64,000 nucleotides of DNA from Octadecabacter sp. (GTDB lineage: Bacteria; Pseudomonadota; Alphaproteobacteria; Rhodobacterales; Rhodobacteraceae), in assembly GCA_017886375.1 (NCBI GenBank), contig JAGGNB010000113.1, positions 1 through 64,000 on the forward strand, in the 5' to 3' direction. Made by a program: the position numbers and the translations under genes. Under the pieces are notes generated by a model. That model saw nothing but the letters and a program-made list of their open reading frames with translations. It was not told the DNA's origin and did no database searches. Positions 38,339 to 46,894 of the stretch are shown here, in pieces (the first letter of the stretch is position 1; each line of letters begins with the position of its first letter).

Positions 38339-39085
38339 ATGCAAACCGCACAAACAACTGTCGATCCCGCAGAAATTGCCAAGTTCGAGGCCATGGCCGC
38401 TGAATGGTGGGATCTTGAGGGTAAATTCAAGCCGCTTCATATGCTCAACCCGACGCGGCTGGACTATATCACCCGCCAGATTGCGGCAGAATTTGATCGC
38501 GACTTGATGGCGGATAAGCCATTCGATGGCTTGCGGATTCTGGATATCGGCTGCGGTGGCGGATTGCTGTGCGAACCTATGGCGCGTCTTGGTGCGGATA
38601 TAGTCGGGGCTGATGCGGCGCAACGCAACATTCCAGTCGCCCAAGTCCACGCTGAACAATCTGGATTGGACATCGATTACCGTTTTACGACTGCCGAAGA
38701 CATGGCCGCGGCCGGTGAACAATTCGACATCGTGTTGAACATGGAAGTCGTGGAACACGTGGCGAACCCATTGTCCTATCTGACGGCCTGCCAGCAGTTG
38801 CTGAAACCTAAAGGACTGCACATCTGTTCGACCATCAACCGCAATCCGAAAAGTTTTGCGATGGCCATTGTTGGCGCGGAATACGTCATGCGCTGGTTGC
38901 CCAAAGGCACCCATGAATTCAACAAGTTCATCACGCCGGACGAATTGTTTGCGCTGCTGGAACAGGCGGGCCTTAATCCAGTAGATCGCAAAGGTTTCAA
39001 GTTCGATTTTTTGGGATGGAGCTGGTCAATCTCAGACAGCGACATGTCGGTTAATTACGTTACCGCAGCGCTGAAGCCTGCCTAA
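38339..39085 (+). CDS. ubiG: Ubiquinone biosynthesis O-methyltransferase UbiG
   Basis: A 248-residue methyltransferase acting twice (on the two hydroxyl groups) in ubiquinone synthesis. SAM motif [26 protein letters not shown] is clear, with the UbiG-specific lead [23 protein letters not shown] and the C-terminal [14 protein letters not shown]. The ATG at 38339 (AGAGG upstream) is chosen over 38255. Its stop codon overlaps the stop of the convergent GNAT gene. Confidence 0.96.
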   Translation: MQTAQTTVDPAEIAKFEAMAAEWWDLEGKFKPLHMLNPTRLDYITRQIAAEFDRDLMADKPFDGLRILDIGCGGGLLCEPMARLGADIVGADAAQRNIPVAQVHAEQSGLDIDYRFTTAEDMAAAGEQFDIVLNMEVVEHVANPLSYLTACQQLLKPKGLHICSTINRNPKSFAMAIVGAEYVMRWLPKGTHEFNKFITPDELFALLEQAGLNPVDRKGFKFDFLGWSWSISDSDMSVNYVTAALKPA

Positions 39086-39867
39086 TAGCCATCCCGCACT
39101 ATGCCATAGATCGTTTCAGCGTGGGCAAATCCCATTTTACGGTACAAACGCCCTGCATCAGTGTCGGCCTCAGCCACAATGACAACGTCCGCATTTGGGG
39201 CACGGCCCAGCGCCCACAGCGCAGCGTGGCGCAAAAGTGCGCTACATATCCCACGTCTGCGATGTGTCGCCCGTGTTTCGACGGATTGATACCGCGCGAT
39301 GCTATCGTCGTGGAACATGCCCAACTGTGCGACGATCCGGTCCCCCTCGAACGCGCCGAACCATTGGCCAATCCCCTTGGTGATCTGATCACGCCGCCCC
39401 GCATTTCGCCGCGCCAGATAGGGGCCGTAGGATTTCGGATCGCGGCCCTCTTCAAGTCCGACTTCGGCTTGCAAGGCTTCGGCCTTCGTCCAATCATCAA
39501 TGCCATCCAAAGCCCGCACCGAAACACCGTCTGGCATCACAGCATCGCGCAATGAACCCTGCAAGGTCATCGTATCAAACCCGTCGAGCGTACAACCGAG
39601 ATCGCCAACCTCGCGCACCTTCAATGGGTCAAGATTTGGAATATCCCAAACAACCGACCGATGGGACGCGTCGGGAAAATGCGTCTCAAAAATCACAAAC
39701 GTCTCGGGTGCGGACAGCTTAGCATCGGACATAATCAACTGATTGCCCATCCAGAAATCCGGTTCCGTAGGGGTGAACTGAACGAGATAACCGTCGTGCT
39801 CTGTAAGATGGGATATCCCCGACAATGTAAGCAGTTCGCTGCGCATCGCGAGGGAGCGAAGGCTCAT
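39082..39867 (-). CDS. GNAT family N-acetyltransferase
   Basis: A 261-residue protein. The N-terminal half resembles an inactive acetyltransferase-like domain; the C-terminal half (about 120-261) has the GNAT acetyl-CoA motif [19 protein letters not shown] and the later [19 protein letters not shown]. The substrate is unknown. The ATG overlaps the MarR stop (ATGA), so the two are coupled; the MarR protein may control it. Confidence 0.85.
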   Translation of the reverse strand: MSLRSLAMRSELLTLSGISHLTEHDGYLVQFTPTEPDFWMGNQLIMSDAKLSAPETFVIFETHFPDASHRSVVWDIPNLDPLKVREVGDLGCTLDGFDTMTLQGSLRDAVMPDGVSVRALDGIDDWTKAEALQAEVGLEEGRDPKSYGPYLARRNAGRRDQITKGIGQWFGAFEGDRIVAQLGMFHDDSIARYQSVETRATHRRRGICSALLRHAALWALGRAPNADVVIVAEADTDAGRLYRKMGFAHAETIYGIVRDGY

Positions 39868-40307
39868 TCCTCTTCGCTCAACTTAATCCGCAACTCCCGC
39901 ATGACGGGCAGGATCGGACGGACAGTTTCATATCCAACCTTTTCGACAGCCCGCGCAATGATCGGTGCGATGGCAGCCATCGCGGCATCCCGCGCACGAA
40001 AGCCCGCCGGGCTGATCGTTACCAACTTGCGCCGTGCATCTTCCCAGTCAGGTCGGATGTGCACGTAGCCGGAATTTTCAAGCTTGCGCAGTGTGTTCGT
40101 CATCGCCCCACGAGTCAGATGAAACGTCTGCGCCAACTGTGCGGGTGTTTTTTCAATCTGGGCACGGGCAAGATGATTGAGAACGGAAAAATGCGACAGC
40201 TCCATCCCCTTAGGCAGCGCCTTGGCGACAGTATTGCGTGCAAGCTGGTCCACAGTGAGGATTTCACTAAACAAGGCAACTGCGAGGCTGTCGGTCTGCT
40301 GATTCAT
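39864..40307 (-). CDS. MarR family transcriptional regulator
   Basis: A 147-residue winged-helix regulator. The DNA-binding part (about 48-110) shows SHFSVLNHLARAQIEKTPAQL, then TNTLRKLENSGYVHIRPDWE with the wing and EDARRKLVTISPAG. The ATG at 40307 lies 4 bp after the nitrilase stop and is chosen over one at 40337 that overlaps it. Ligand unknown; local autoregulation and control of the coupled GNAT gene are plausible. Confidence 0.9.
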   Translation of the reverse strand: MNQQTDSLAVALFSEILTVDQLARNTVAKALPKGMELSHFSVLNHLARAQIEKTPAQLAQTFHLTRGAMTNTLRKLENSGYVHIRPDWEDARRKLVTISPAGFRARDAAMAAIAPIIARAVEKVGYETVRPILPVMRELRIKLSEEE

Positions 40308-40311
40308 TGGA

Positions 40312-41139
40312 TTAGGGGTCACCAAACGGTCTGTCATGAGTCAGCGCAGGAATACGCTTGCGCGCTTTAGACACGTCCTCAGTGTCAAAATCAACGAGCG
40401 TGACACCGCACTGAGTCCCAGCATCGGCCAAAACCGCGCCCCACGGCGATACCGCGAGTGAATGACCATGGGTTTTTCGCGCTTTGCCAGCACGTGCAGT
40501 GTGGGTGCCGGTCTGGGCCGCAGCCAGCACAAAACAGCCCGTTTCAATCGCACGGGCCCGCAGGAGGGTTTCCCAGTGCGCAGCCCCAGTGACGGGCGAA
40601 AACGCGGATGGCACCAACAAAATATCGGCCCCTGCTTTGGCAAGTGTCCTGTACAGATGCGGGAACCGCAGATCATAACAAATGCTCAGACCGACTTTGG
40701 CTAAACCCGCGTCTGCCACAACCGCTTGATCCCCCGGGGCGTAACCAGACGATTCGTTGTAGGTTTCTGCCTCACTCACCTGCACATCAAACATATGAAT
40801 TTTGTCGTAAGTCGCTGCGATTTGACCGTTCGGGTTGATCAGGAAGGATCGGTTCACAAACCGCCCATCCGCCCCACCTTTAAGCGCTAGAGATCCAATC
40901 GACAGCCAAATACCATAGGCCTTTGCCTTTGATTTCAATGCGATAAGCGTGTGGTCATCCTCTTGATGGCACAGAACCGCAGCTTGATGGGTGCGGTCCA
41001 TGCTGACGCAATTGGTTACTTCCGGCGTGCAAATAAGCGTCGCCCCCAACCCAGCCGCATCCGCGATCATCCCTTGGACAACCGTCAAATTTTCGGTCGG
41101 ATCATCGGACGACGTCAGCTGAAGCAGGGCAGCCTTCAA
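40312..41139 (-). CDS. Carbon-nitrogen hydrolase (Nit family amidase)
   Basis: A 275-residue nitrilase-superfamily amidase. The Glu-Lys-Cys triad is visible: TPEVTN, YDKIHMFDV and the nucleophile in GLSICYDLRFPHLYR. The YDKIHMFDV and CYDLRFP patterns are those of Nit1/Nit2-like enzymes, which hydrolyse deaminated glutathione or alpha-ketoglutaramate. The start appears to be TTG at 41139, overlapping the glutaredoxin stop. Closeness to glutaredoxin suits a glutathione repair role (inference). Confidence 0.88.
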   Translation of the reverse strand: MKAALLQLTSSDDPTENLTVVQGMIADAAGLGATLICTPEVTNCVSMDRTHQAAVLCHQEDDHTLIALKSKAKAYGIWLSIGSLALKGGADGRFVNRSFLINPNGQIAATYDKIHMFDVQVSEAETYNESSGYAPGDQAVVADAGLAKVGLSICYDLRFPHLYRTLAKAGADILLVPSAFSPVTGAAHWETLLRARAIETGCFVLAAAQTGTHTARAGKARKTHGHSLAVSPWGAVLADAGTQCGVTLVDFDTEDVSKARKRIPALTHDRPFGDP

Positions 41140-41393
41140 GCTTTCAAAAGCGTGTCGAGCTTGCCCGCGCGTTCCAGCGCAGACAGCTCGTCGCTACCAC
41201 CAATATGTTTTCCACCGATAAATATCTGCGGCACCGTCCGACCACCATTCGCACGTTGGGTCATTTCAGCGCGGCGCGACGGGTCCGACATGACATCAAC
41301 CTCCGCAAAGCTCACGCCTTTGGATGAAAGCAAACGCTTGGCGCGGTGGCAAAAGCCGCAGATCGGTGTGGTATAGATTTCGACGGTCGTCAT
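41136..41393 (-). CDS. grxC: Glutaredoxin 3
   Basis: An 85-residue dithiol glutaredoxin with the active site CGFC (TTPICGFCHRAKRLL, Cys at 12 and 15), a TVPQIFIGG cis-proline loop and GGSDEL glutathione-binding residues. It reduces disulfides with glutathione. The family pattern is usually CPYC; CGFC is a known variant in alphaproteobacteria. First gene of the glutaredoxin-nitrilase-MarR-GNAT run. Confidence 0.95.
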   Translation of the reverse strand: MTTVEIYTTPICGFCHRAKRLLSSKGVSFAEVDVMSDPSRRAEMTQRANGGRTVPQIFIGGKHIGGSDELSALERAGKLDTLLKA

Positions 41394-41424
41394 TGGGGGT
41401 CATCCTTTATCTGTTCGTTCCTAT

Positions 41425-42144
41425 TTAGGCATCCTTGACGACGCGGGCCAGTGCCAGCACGCAAACGTCATCCGCACCAGCGCTGTAACAGGCCTCGGCC
41501 GCGGCGGCGAAAGTAGCGCCAGACGTCATAACATCGTCAATTAAAAGCACCTTTCGCCCATTAAGTAGGGCCATGCGTTTCGGATTTGGGACAATTGCGC
41601 CGCTTAGGGCTTCAAACCGCTGATCGCGGGTGTGACCCTCAAGCGGAGCCGTTTTTTTGCGGCGAATCAAGGCATCAGGGCAATATTGCACACCAGCAAC
41701 CGCCGCCGTTTGCCCCGCAAGCAATGCGGCCTGATTGAATTTGCGTCTAAGCAGGCGAAAGCGATGCAACGGTACAGGAACAATTAGCGTTTCAGCTGTG
41801 ATGAGCGGCGCCGCAGCCCGCGCCAACCAAGGACCGGCTGCACGGGTCAAATCGGTACGGTCCCCGTGTTTGAGCGACAAAACCAACTGTCGCGCTTTTC
41901 CTTTATAGATCATCGCTGCGCGGCCTTTTGACCACGGACGCGCAATGACCATGCAGTCATCACATAATATGCCTGCCTCAGGCTCCCCTTGCCCGGGCAA
42001 TGGCGACCCGCATCCATCACAACACAGCCCGTCAATGAACGGCGTTTCCGCCCAACATGGTCCACACAACGCAAAATCAACTTCGGTGCGGGCTTCGCAC
42101 ATGACGCATTGCGGTGGATAGAGAATTTGGATCAGGCTTTGCAT
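41425..42144 (-). CDS. comF: ComF family phosphoribosyltransferase-like protein
   Basis: A 239-residue ComF homolog. The N-terminal part carries four or more CxxC-like pairs (CVMC, CGPC, CDGC, CDDC; about residues 12-62) that may bind zinc. The C-terminal phosphoribosyltransferase fold has the PRPP loop VLLIDDVMTSGATFAAAAE (about 202-220). ComF is linked to DNA uptake in competent bacteria; the precise reaction is unknown. It diverges from the methyltransferase gene, only 19 bp apart. Confidence 0.92.
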   Translation of the reverse strand: MQSLIQILYPPQCVMCEARTEVDFALCGPCWAETPFIDGLCCDGCGSPLPGQGEPEAGILCDDCMVIARPWSKGRAAMIYKGKARQLVLSLKHGDRTDLTRAAGPWLARAAAPLITAETLIVPVPLHRFRLLRRKFNQAALLAGQTAAVAGVQYCPDALIRRKKTAPLEGHTRDQRFEALSGAIVPNPKRMALLNGRKVLLIDDVMTSGATFAAAAEACYSAGADDVCVLALARVVKDA

Positions 42145-42163
42145 TATCGCCGATTTCTCCTAC

Positions 42164-42994
42164 ATGGCGGGCATGGATATGCCCCCTCGTCTCACTGACC
42201 GCGCCGCCTTGCAGCGCAATCGCGCCCGCGCCGATGCAATGTTTTTGCAAGCGACGGCGGCCGATGACGTTCATGAAAGACTTATTGAGGTTAACAGAAC
42301 CTTTACAGCACCGGCAGTTGTGACAGGTTTTCCAGATGCGTGGGCCGAATGGATGCCCAGCGCTACAATCGTGGAAGACAGCGAAACGCTCGATCTTCAT
42401 GAAGAGTCTCATGATCTAGTTATTCACGCGCTTTCACTACATTGGGCAGACGACCCTATCGGTCAGTTGGTGCAATGCCGCCGCGCGCTGAAACCCGACG
42501 GTTTACTTATTGCGACCCTGTTTGCCGGTCAGACCCTGCATGAATTGCGCAGCGTCCTCGCTGAAGCGGAAGTCGCACAAACCGGCGGGTTGTCACCGCG
42601 AATCCTACCAATGGGCGAGGTTCGCGATCTTGGAGGGTTGCTGCAACGAGCCGGTTTCGCCCTACCTGTCGCGGATATGATGCCACTGACTGTGACCTAC
42701 GACTCCCCGATTCACCTGATGCGTGATCTTCGGGCGATGGGTGAGGGCAACGCGATGCAACAGCGCCAACGCATGCCCACACGACGCAAGATTTTCGCCC
42801 AAGCGATGTCGCGTTACGAAGAGGCATTCAACATGGACGACGGCCGCATCCCTGCAACATTTGAAATTGCGACATTGACGGGTTGGGCCCCTGCCGACAG
42901 TCAGCAACAACCCCTGCGCCCAGGGTCTGCGAAACGTCGTCTTTCGGACGCGCTGGGCACCCAAGAAACACCACTTGATCGGTCCAATGATTGA
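42164..42994 (+). CDS. SAM-dependent methyltransferase-type protein (BioC/NDUFAF5-like)
   Basis: A 276-residue protein of the family containing BioC and the complex I assembly factor NDUFAF5. It opens RLTDRAALQRNRARADAMF, has a DLVIHALSLHWADDP motif IV and GLLIATLFAGQTLHELR. The usual glycine-rich SAM motif is weak: in its place VVTGFPDAWAEWMPSAT lacks the GxGxG pattern, so SAM binding is uncertain. It may act like NDUFAF5, which hydroxylates an arginine. ATGs at 42173 and 42179 are alternative starts; none has a clear ribosome binding site. Confidence 0.75.
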   Translation: MAGMDMPPRLTDRAALQRNRARADAMFLQATAADDVHERLIEVNRTFTAPAVVTGFPDAWAEWMPSATIVEDSETLDLHEESHDLVIHALSLHWADDPIGQLVQCRRALKPDGLLIATLFAGQTLHELRSVLAEAEVAQTGGLSPRILPMGEVRDLGGLLQRAGFALPVADMMPLTVTYDSPIHLMRDLRAMGEGNAMQQRQRMPTRRKIFAQAMSRYEEAFNMDDGRIPATFEIATLTGWAPADSQQQPLRPGSAKRRLSDALGTQETPLDRSND

Positions 42995-43053
42995 CGGTCT
43001 CCGTAGAACCGATAGACGAGTTTCATGAATAAGCACGAAAACGGGGTAGCCTA

Positions 43054-44121
43054 ATGTCTGACTTCAAATCTATTGATACTGCGCAATGTCCAGCACATGC
43101 GCCCGCCGATCACCCAAAAATGATGCCTGCAAAAGTTGGCGTTCTGCTGGCGAACCTCGGCACACCGGATGGGACCGACTATTGGTCCATGCGGCGCTAC
43201 TTAGGTGAATTCCTGAGCGATAAGCGCGTTGTGGACTATTCTGCATGGGTTTGGCAGCCACTGTTACAACTGGTGATCTTGACGAAACGTCCCTTTACCA
43301 GTGGTGCTGCCTATAAGAGCATCTGGAACGAAGAAGCCAACGAAAGCCCGCTTTTGACAATTACCAAACAGCAAACAGCGGCCATGAAGGACCAATTGAA
43401 AGCCGTGTACGGCGAAGATGTGATCGTCGATTTCTGCATGCGTTACGGCAACCCATCGACAGAAGTTAAGGTAAAAGAGATGATCGCGGCTGGATGCCAA
43501 AAGATCCTCTTTTTCCCGCTATATCCGCATTATGCCGGCGCAACGTCTGCCACTGCCAATGACCAGTTCTTTCGCGTCCTGATGAAAGAAAAATGGCAGC
43601 CCATCGCACGTATCGTTGAGCCATATTTTGAAGATGACGCCTATATCGACGCGCTCGCGCAATCGATTGAGACAGCATACGCAAAAGCCGACACAAAGCC
43701 CGAAGTCTTGGTCTGTTCGTACCACGGCGTTCCGGAGAGGTACCTGCGCGAGGGTGATCCTTATCATTGCCAATGTCAGAAAACGACACGCCTGCTAAAA
43801 GAGCGGCTGGGTTGGGACGACAGCCAGATTATCACCACATTCCAAAGCCGATTCGGTCCTGAAAAATGGCTACAGCCCTACACTGTCGAAGAAGTCGCGC
43901 GATTGGCAGAAAAGGGTCGAACAAACATCGCCGTCTGCGCGCCTGCGTTTTCCGCCGACTGCATCGAAACCTTGGAAGAAATCAACGAAGAGATCAAAGA
44001 GAGCTTTGAGCATGCAGGTGGCGAACACTTCACGTACATTCCATGCCTAAATGATAGCCCGGCACACATTGATGCGCTGTCCGGCATCGTTCGGCGCAAT
44101 TTACAGGGCTGGATCGACTAG
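43054..44121 (+). CDS. hemH: Ferrochelatase
   Basis: A 355-residue enzyme inserting iron into protoporphyrin IX, the last step of heme synthesis. KVGVLLANLGTPDGTDYWSMRRYLGEFLSD matches the family start; SYHGVPERYLREGDPYHCQC holds the conserved metal-site His; FQSRFGPEKWLQPYT and VCAPAFSADCIETLEEI follow. An N-terminal extension of about 20 residues is rather long. It is followed by the terminator at 44154. Confidence 0.96.
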   Translation: MSDFKSIDTAQCPAHAPADHPKMMPAKVGVLLANLGTPDGTDYWSMRRYLGEFLSDKRVVDYSAWVWQPLLQLVILTKRPFTSGAAYKSIWNEEANESPLLTITKQQTAAMKDQLKAVYGEDVIVDFCMRYGNPSTEVKVKEMIAAGCQKILFFPLYPHYAGATSATANDQFFRVLMKEKWQPIARIVEPYFEDDAYIDALAQSIETAYAKADTKPEVLVCSYHGVPERYLREGDPYHCQCQKTTRLLKERLGWDDSQIITTFQSRFGPEKWLQPYTVEEVARLAEKGRTNIAVCAPAFSADCIETLEEINEEIKESFEHAGGEHFTYIPCLNDSPAHIDALSGIVRRNLQGWID

Positions 44122-44153
44122 GTCCAATCGCCTATTGAATCCTGCCCCAAAAC

Positions 44154-44183
44154 AAAAGGCCGCCCCCGAAGGAGCGGCCCTTT
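44154..44183 (-). terminator. Terminator of small-protein copy A (also faces hemH)
   Basis: Six-bp stem GGCCGC / GCGGCC with A- and T-rich arms (AAAA and CTTT). It lies downstream of the copy A gene and also of the convergent hemH, and resembles the copy B terminator at 44594. Confidence 0.8.
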
Positions 44184-44206
44184 GCATCGTAATTGAAGTG
44201 TAAGGC

Positions 44207-44398
44207 TTAGTCAGCCAAAGCAGCAGCAATCAAAACAACCAAGATCAGTGGAATGATCAGGCCTGCGGAAGAAGAAGAACCAGCGGTCTCTTCCATAACG
44301 ACAACAGGTGCCATTTCCATTACTGGCTCAGCCATGTTACCAGCGAAAGCAGTAGAAGCGGCGCCAGCGAATGCAGCAGCAAGTGCGAATTTTTTCAT
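44207..44398 (-). CDS. Small exported membrane protein, copy A (63 residues)
   Basis: A 63-residue protein with a signal peptide (about 1-19, ending in AFAGN), a Glu/Met/Val-rich and Ser-rich linker (GNMAEPVMEMAPVVVMEE, then SSSSAG), and a C-terminal hydrophobic helix (LIIPLILVVLIAAALAD) that probably anchors it. GGAG lies eight bases before the ATG. It follows hemH in opposite orientation, a location seen in other Roseobacters. The nucleotide sequence is identical to copy B. Function unknown. Confidence 0.85.
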   Translation of the reverse strand: MKKFALAAAFAGAASTAFAGNMAEPVMEMAPVVVMEETAGSSSSAGLIIPLILVVLIAAALAD

Positions 44399-44593
44399 TT
44401 TATTTCTCCAGTTGATGGCCCACGGCGAAGTCGGTGAGGCGTTAGCTATGGACGCTTAATTTAGTCCTCAGGCAACAAAAAACCACGAAATCGGCTCAAA
44501 AGCAAATCCAGAGTCAAGCATCGCGAGTCCATTTTGGTAGCCGATGCGCTATGGACACAACTGCCACGGTACCAAAAAGGCCCCTGAAAAATG

Positions 44594-44623
44594 AAAAGGC
44601 CGCCCCCGAAAGGACGGCCTTTT
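44594..44623 (-). terminator. Terminator of small-protein copy B
   Basis: Nine-bp stem AAAAGGCCG / CGGCCTTTT downstream of the copy B gene. Its sequence differs at several positions from the homologous copy A hairpin while keeping the structure. Confidence 0.85.
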
Positions 44624-44646
44624 GCATCGTAATTGAAGTGTAAGGC

Positions 44647-44838
44647 TTAGTCAGCCAAAGCAGCAGCAATCAAAACAACCAAGATCAGTGGAATGATCAG
44701 GCCTGCGGAAGAAGAAGAACCAGCGGTCTCTTCCATAACGACAACAGGTGCCATTTCCATTACTGGCTCAGCCATGTTACCAGCGAAAGCAGTAGAAGCG
44801 GCGCCAGCGAATGCAGCAGCAAGTGCGAATTTTTTCAT
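44647..44838 (-). CDS. Small exported membrane protein, copy B (63 residues)
   Basis: The same 63-residue product as copy A with no base change in the coding sequence. A longer in-frame ATG exists at 44895, but the GGAG ribosome binding site and signal peptide support 44838. The upstream region is only about two-thirds identical to that of copy A, so the two may be expressed under different conditions. Confidence 0.85.
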   Translation of the reverse strand: MKKFALAAAFAGAASTAFAGNMAEPVMEMAPVVVMEETAGSSSSAGLIIPLILVVLIAAALAD

Positions 44839-44987
44839 TTTATTTCTCCAAGTTATTGCCCACGGCAAAATTAGTGAGGTGTAAGCCATGGGCACCCAAG
44901 ACTTCCCTCTTCGATTCCCAAATCACGAATACACATCCATTGCAAAGATATAAGTAGGTAAAGCGCCACAACTTCGGCGCGATGTCG

Positions 44988-45574
44988 TCAAATCAGCAAC
45001 ACTTGTGTGCCAACATCTGTCATCCTGAAGAGTTCGGAAATGTGCTCATTGCAAAGGCCAATGCAGCCGTTTGACGAACGACGTCCGATTTTGCATGTGT
45101 CGTGGGTGCCATAAATCCGTTAGTAGGTCCAAGACAAATAAAGTGCGTGCGTTCCAAGCGGGTTATCTGCGCCAGGGCCAACAAATTCAGGCCATTCGGG
45201 GTTTCTCTCAAGCATTGACGGTGTCGGGCGCCAGCTTGTTCCTTCAACCCTACGCACAACTTCTGTGCAGCCTTTTCGGGTCAAGTCAGCGGTCAGCGGC
45301 ACGGACGTTGGGTCTGAATTTCAATAGTGTAGCGCACGCGACTGGATATCAACGAGGATCGCGCCGCCGTTAAGATTGCTAAAGTATGGCTGCCAGTCAA
45401 GTATCTGGAAACTCGACACATTCCGGATGATCGTTTGGAAAATGTCATTCTCAATCTCAGTCGTATTTTCAGTTTGTGCGACAGCACCCGTGCCGATGGT
45501 GGCAGCGGATGTGACCAAAAAGTACGACGGTTGAGTGTGCTAAAGGTAGATTTTGTAATGGGTCTATACCCCAT
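44988..45574 (-). pseudogene. Decayed L,D-transpeptidase (YkuD family)
   Basis: Read on the minus strand, the remnant keeps the family's order: a TAT-like start (LNRRTF, then LVTSAATIGTGAVAQ), GGAILVDIQSRALHY, LTADLTRKGCTEVVRRVEG, SWRPTPSMLERNPEWPEFVG, DNPLGTHALYLSW and SSNGCIGL with the catalytic Cys. It is broken by a frameshift in a short T-run (near 45520), an in-frame TGA (45321-45323, probably a lost Trp) followed by a short deletion, and an in-frame TAA (45120-45122). The His of the usual IHGTHD is Tyr. The intact gene joined cell-wall peptides. Confidence 0.88.
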
Positions 45575-45721
45575 TCAGTTTCATAAAATCACATGCCTGA
45601 TATGATGCATTTATCGCGCTAACAAATCAGACTGATGATATTTGGGCCGCTTCACGCCGATGTGGGTTTGAAACGTAACGCCTGAGCGGGTATGGCAAAA
45701 GAAATCGATAAGGGTTCTCAT

Positions 45722-46282
45722 ATGCTTCGTCGTTCATTTATTCTTGGTTCTTTGGCCTTTGGTCTGGCTGCCTGTGGTGGCGCGCCTGTGGCGACGATCG
45801 GCCCTGACGGGCTCCCGCTGCCACAAGTCTACCGAATTGGGCCGCAAGACGCCGATGACATCCAGTTCCGTATGCTTGACGGGTTAAATGCACTGCGCGA
45901 CGCCTCTGGTGCCCAACCGGTACGGCCAAACGCACAATTGAACGCCGCAGCAGCAACGCATTCCCGCGATATGTCCGTGCAAAACCGCCCTTGGCATTTT
46001 GGCTCTGATGGATCGTCCCCAATCGATCGCCTACGGCGCGTCGGCTACAGCGGGTCCTTGACCGGCGAAACCATTTCCGAAACCTATGAGACCGAACTTG
46101 AAACGCTCGGCGCGTGGATGCGCCAGCCCGACACGCGGGCTGTTCTGCTGGATACCGATGCAACGGACATGGGTATTGCTTGGTTCCAGGAAGGCAACGG
46201 AAAGATTTGGTGGACGTTGGTTATGGCCGATTCAAACCGGCGCGGGATCATCGCGCAAGAAAATCCCATCCCTTTGCAATAA
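45722..46282 (+). CDS. CAP-domain (SCP/PR1-like) lipoprotein
   Basis: A 186-residue protein starting at the second ATG of the frame (45722, AAGGG upstream). A lipobox is visible (LAFGLAAC, Cys18), so it should be a lipoprotein. The CAP domain (about 55-180) holds LNALRDASGAQPVRPNAQLNAAA, then SRDMSVQNRPWHFGSDGSSP and VLLDTDATDMGIAWF. Bacterial CAP proteins bind lipids or act on the envelope, mostly without known activity. Flanked by L,D-transpeptidase genes. Confidence 0.88.
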   Translation: MLRRSFILGSLAFGLAACGGAPVATIGPDGLPLPQVYRIGPQDADDIQFRMLDGLNALRDASGAQPVRPNAQLNAAAATHSRDMSVQNRPWHFGSDGSSPIDRLRRVGYSGSLTGETISETYETELETLGAWMRQPDTRAVLLDTDATDMGIAWFQEGNGKIWWTLVMADSNRRGIIAQENPIPLQ

Positions 46283-46304
46283 GCGTTGGCCGTTAGAACA
46301 ACGC

Positions 46305-46796
46305 CTAGGCGTACATGAAAATTGGCGTTCCGACATTTACCATCGCATAGATGTCTTCCATCTCACGGTCCTTCACGGCAAGACAACCAGCCGTCCAATC
46401 ATCGCGATTGAGCGATGGTCGAGGTGTTCCGTGGATAAAGATGTCCCCACCAGGTGACTTACCCATCGCATGGGCGCGGGCGCGGTCTGCGGCGTTCGGG
46501 TACGAAATACCGATCGACAGGTAGAAACTGCTGTTTGGATTTTTACGGTCGATATAATACGCACCTTCCGGTGTCCGCCCATCGCCTTCGACTTCCTTAT
46601 GACCAGATGGCGCGAAGCCAAGTTCAAAGTCATACTGCTCAAGCACCTTGTTGTTGTTCAATAGGAACATCTTTCGGCGACCCTTTTGAACCACGACACT
46701 GGTCACGGCAGGTCCAGTATAGACACGAAACTTGTTTGAACAGGCCGTCAGGGCAAAAAGTGCCGCAATGCTGGTGAATGTTCTTCGGTTCATCAT
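46305..46796 (-). CDS. L,D-transpeptidase (YkuD family) lipoprotein
   Basis: A 163-residue exported enzyme forming 3-3 peptidoglycan crosslinks or attaching proteins to the wall. A signal peptide with lipobox (LFALTACSN, Cys19) is followed by the YkuD domain with the catalytic motif HG (His122) ... DWTAGCLAV (Cys138). A second ATG one codon on (46793) is equally possible. It is convergent with the CAP gene and remains intact, while a relative 0.7 kb away is broken. Confidence 0.92.
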   Translation of the reverse strand: MMNRRTFTSIAALFALTACSNKFRVYTGPAVTSVVVQKGRRKMFLLNNNKVLEQYDFELGFAPSGHKEVEGDGRTPEGAYYIDRKNPNSSFYLSIGISYPNAADRARAHAMGKSPGGDIFIHGTPRPSLNRDDWTAGCLAVKDREMEDIYAMVNVGTPIFMYA

Positions 46797-46894
46797 TAAA
46801 ACTGCCCCAATCGGTCCTTTGTTAAACTTGACCTTTTGAACGCTTGATTAACGCAGGTTTGTTCAATGTCCTAGATATTATCGCGGCTGCGCAG

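Larger units (their letters stand above)
44181..44850. repeat. Tandem duplication, two 230-bp identical units 440 bp apart
   Basis: Bases 44181-44410 and 44621-44850 are identical, covering the whole 63-codon gene, 26 bp past its stop and 12 bp before its start. The next 50 bp upstream align without gaps but with 16 mismatches. The identical core inside a diverged duplication suggests recent gene conversion. Confidence 0.92.
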
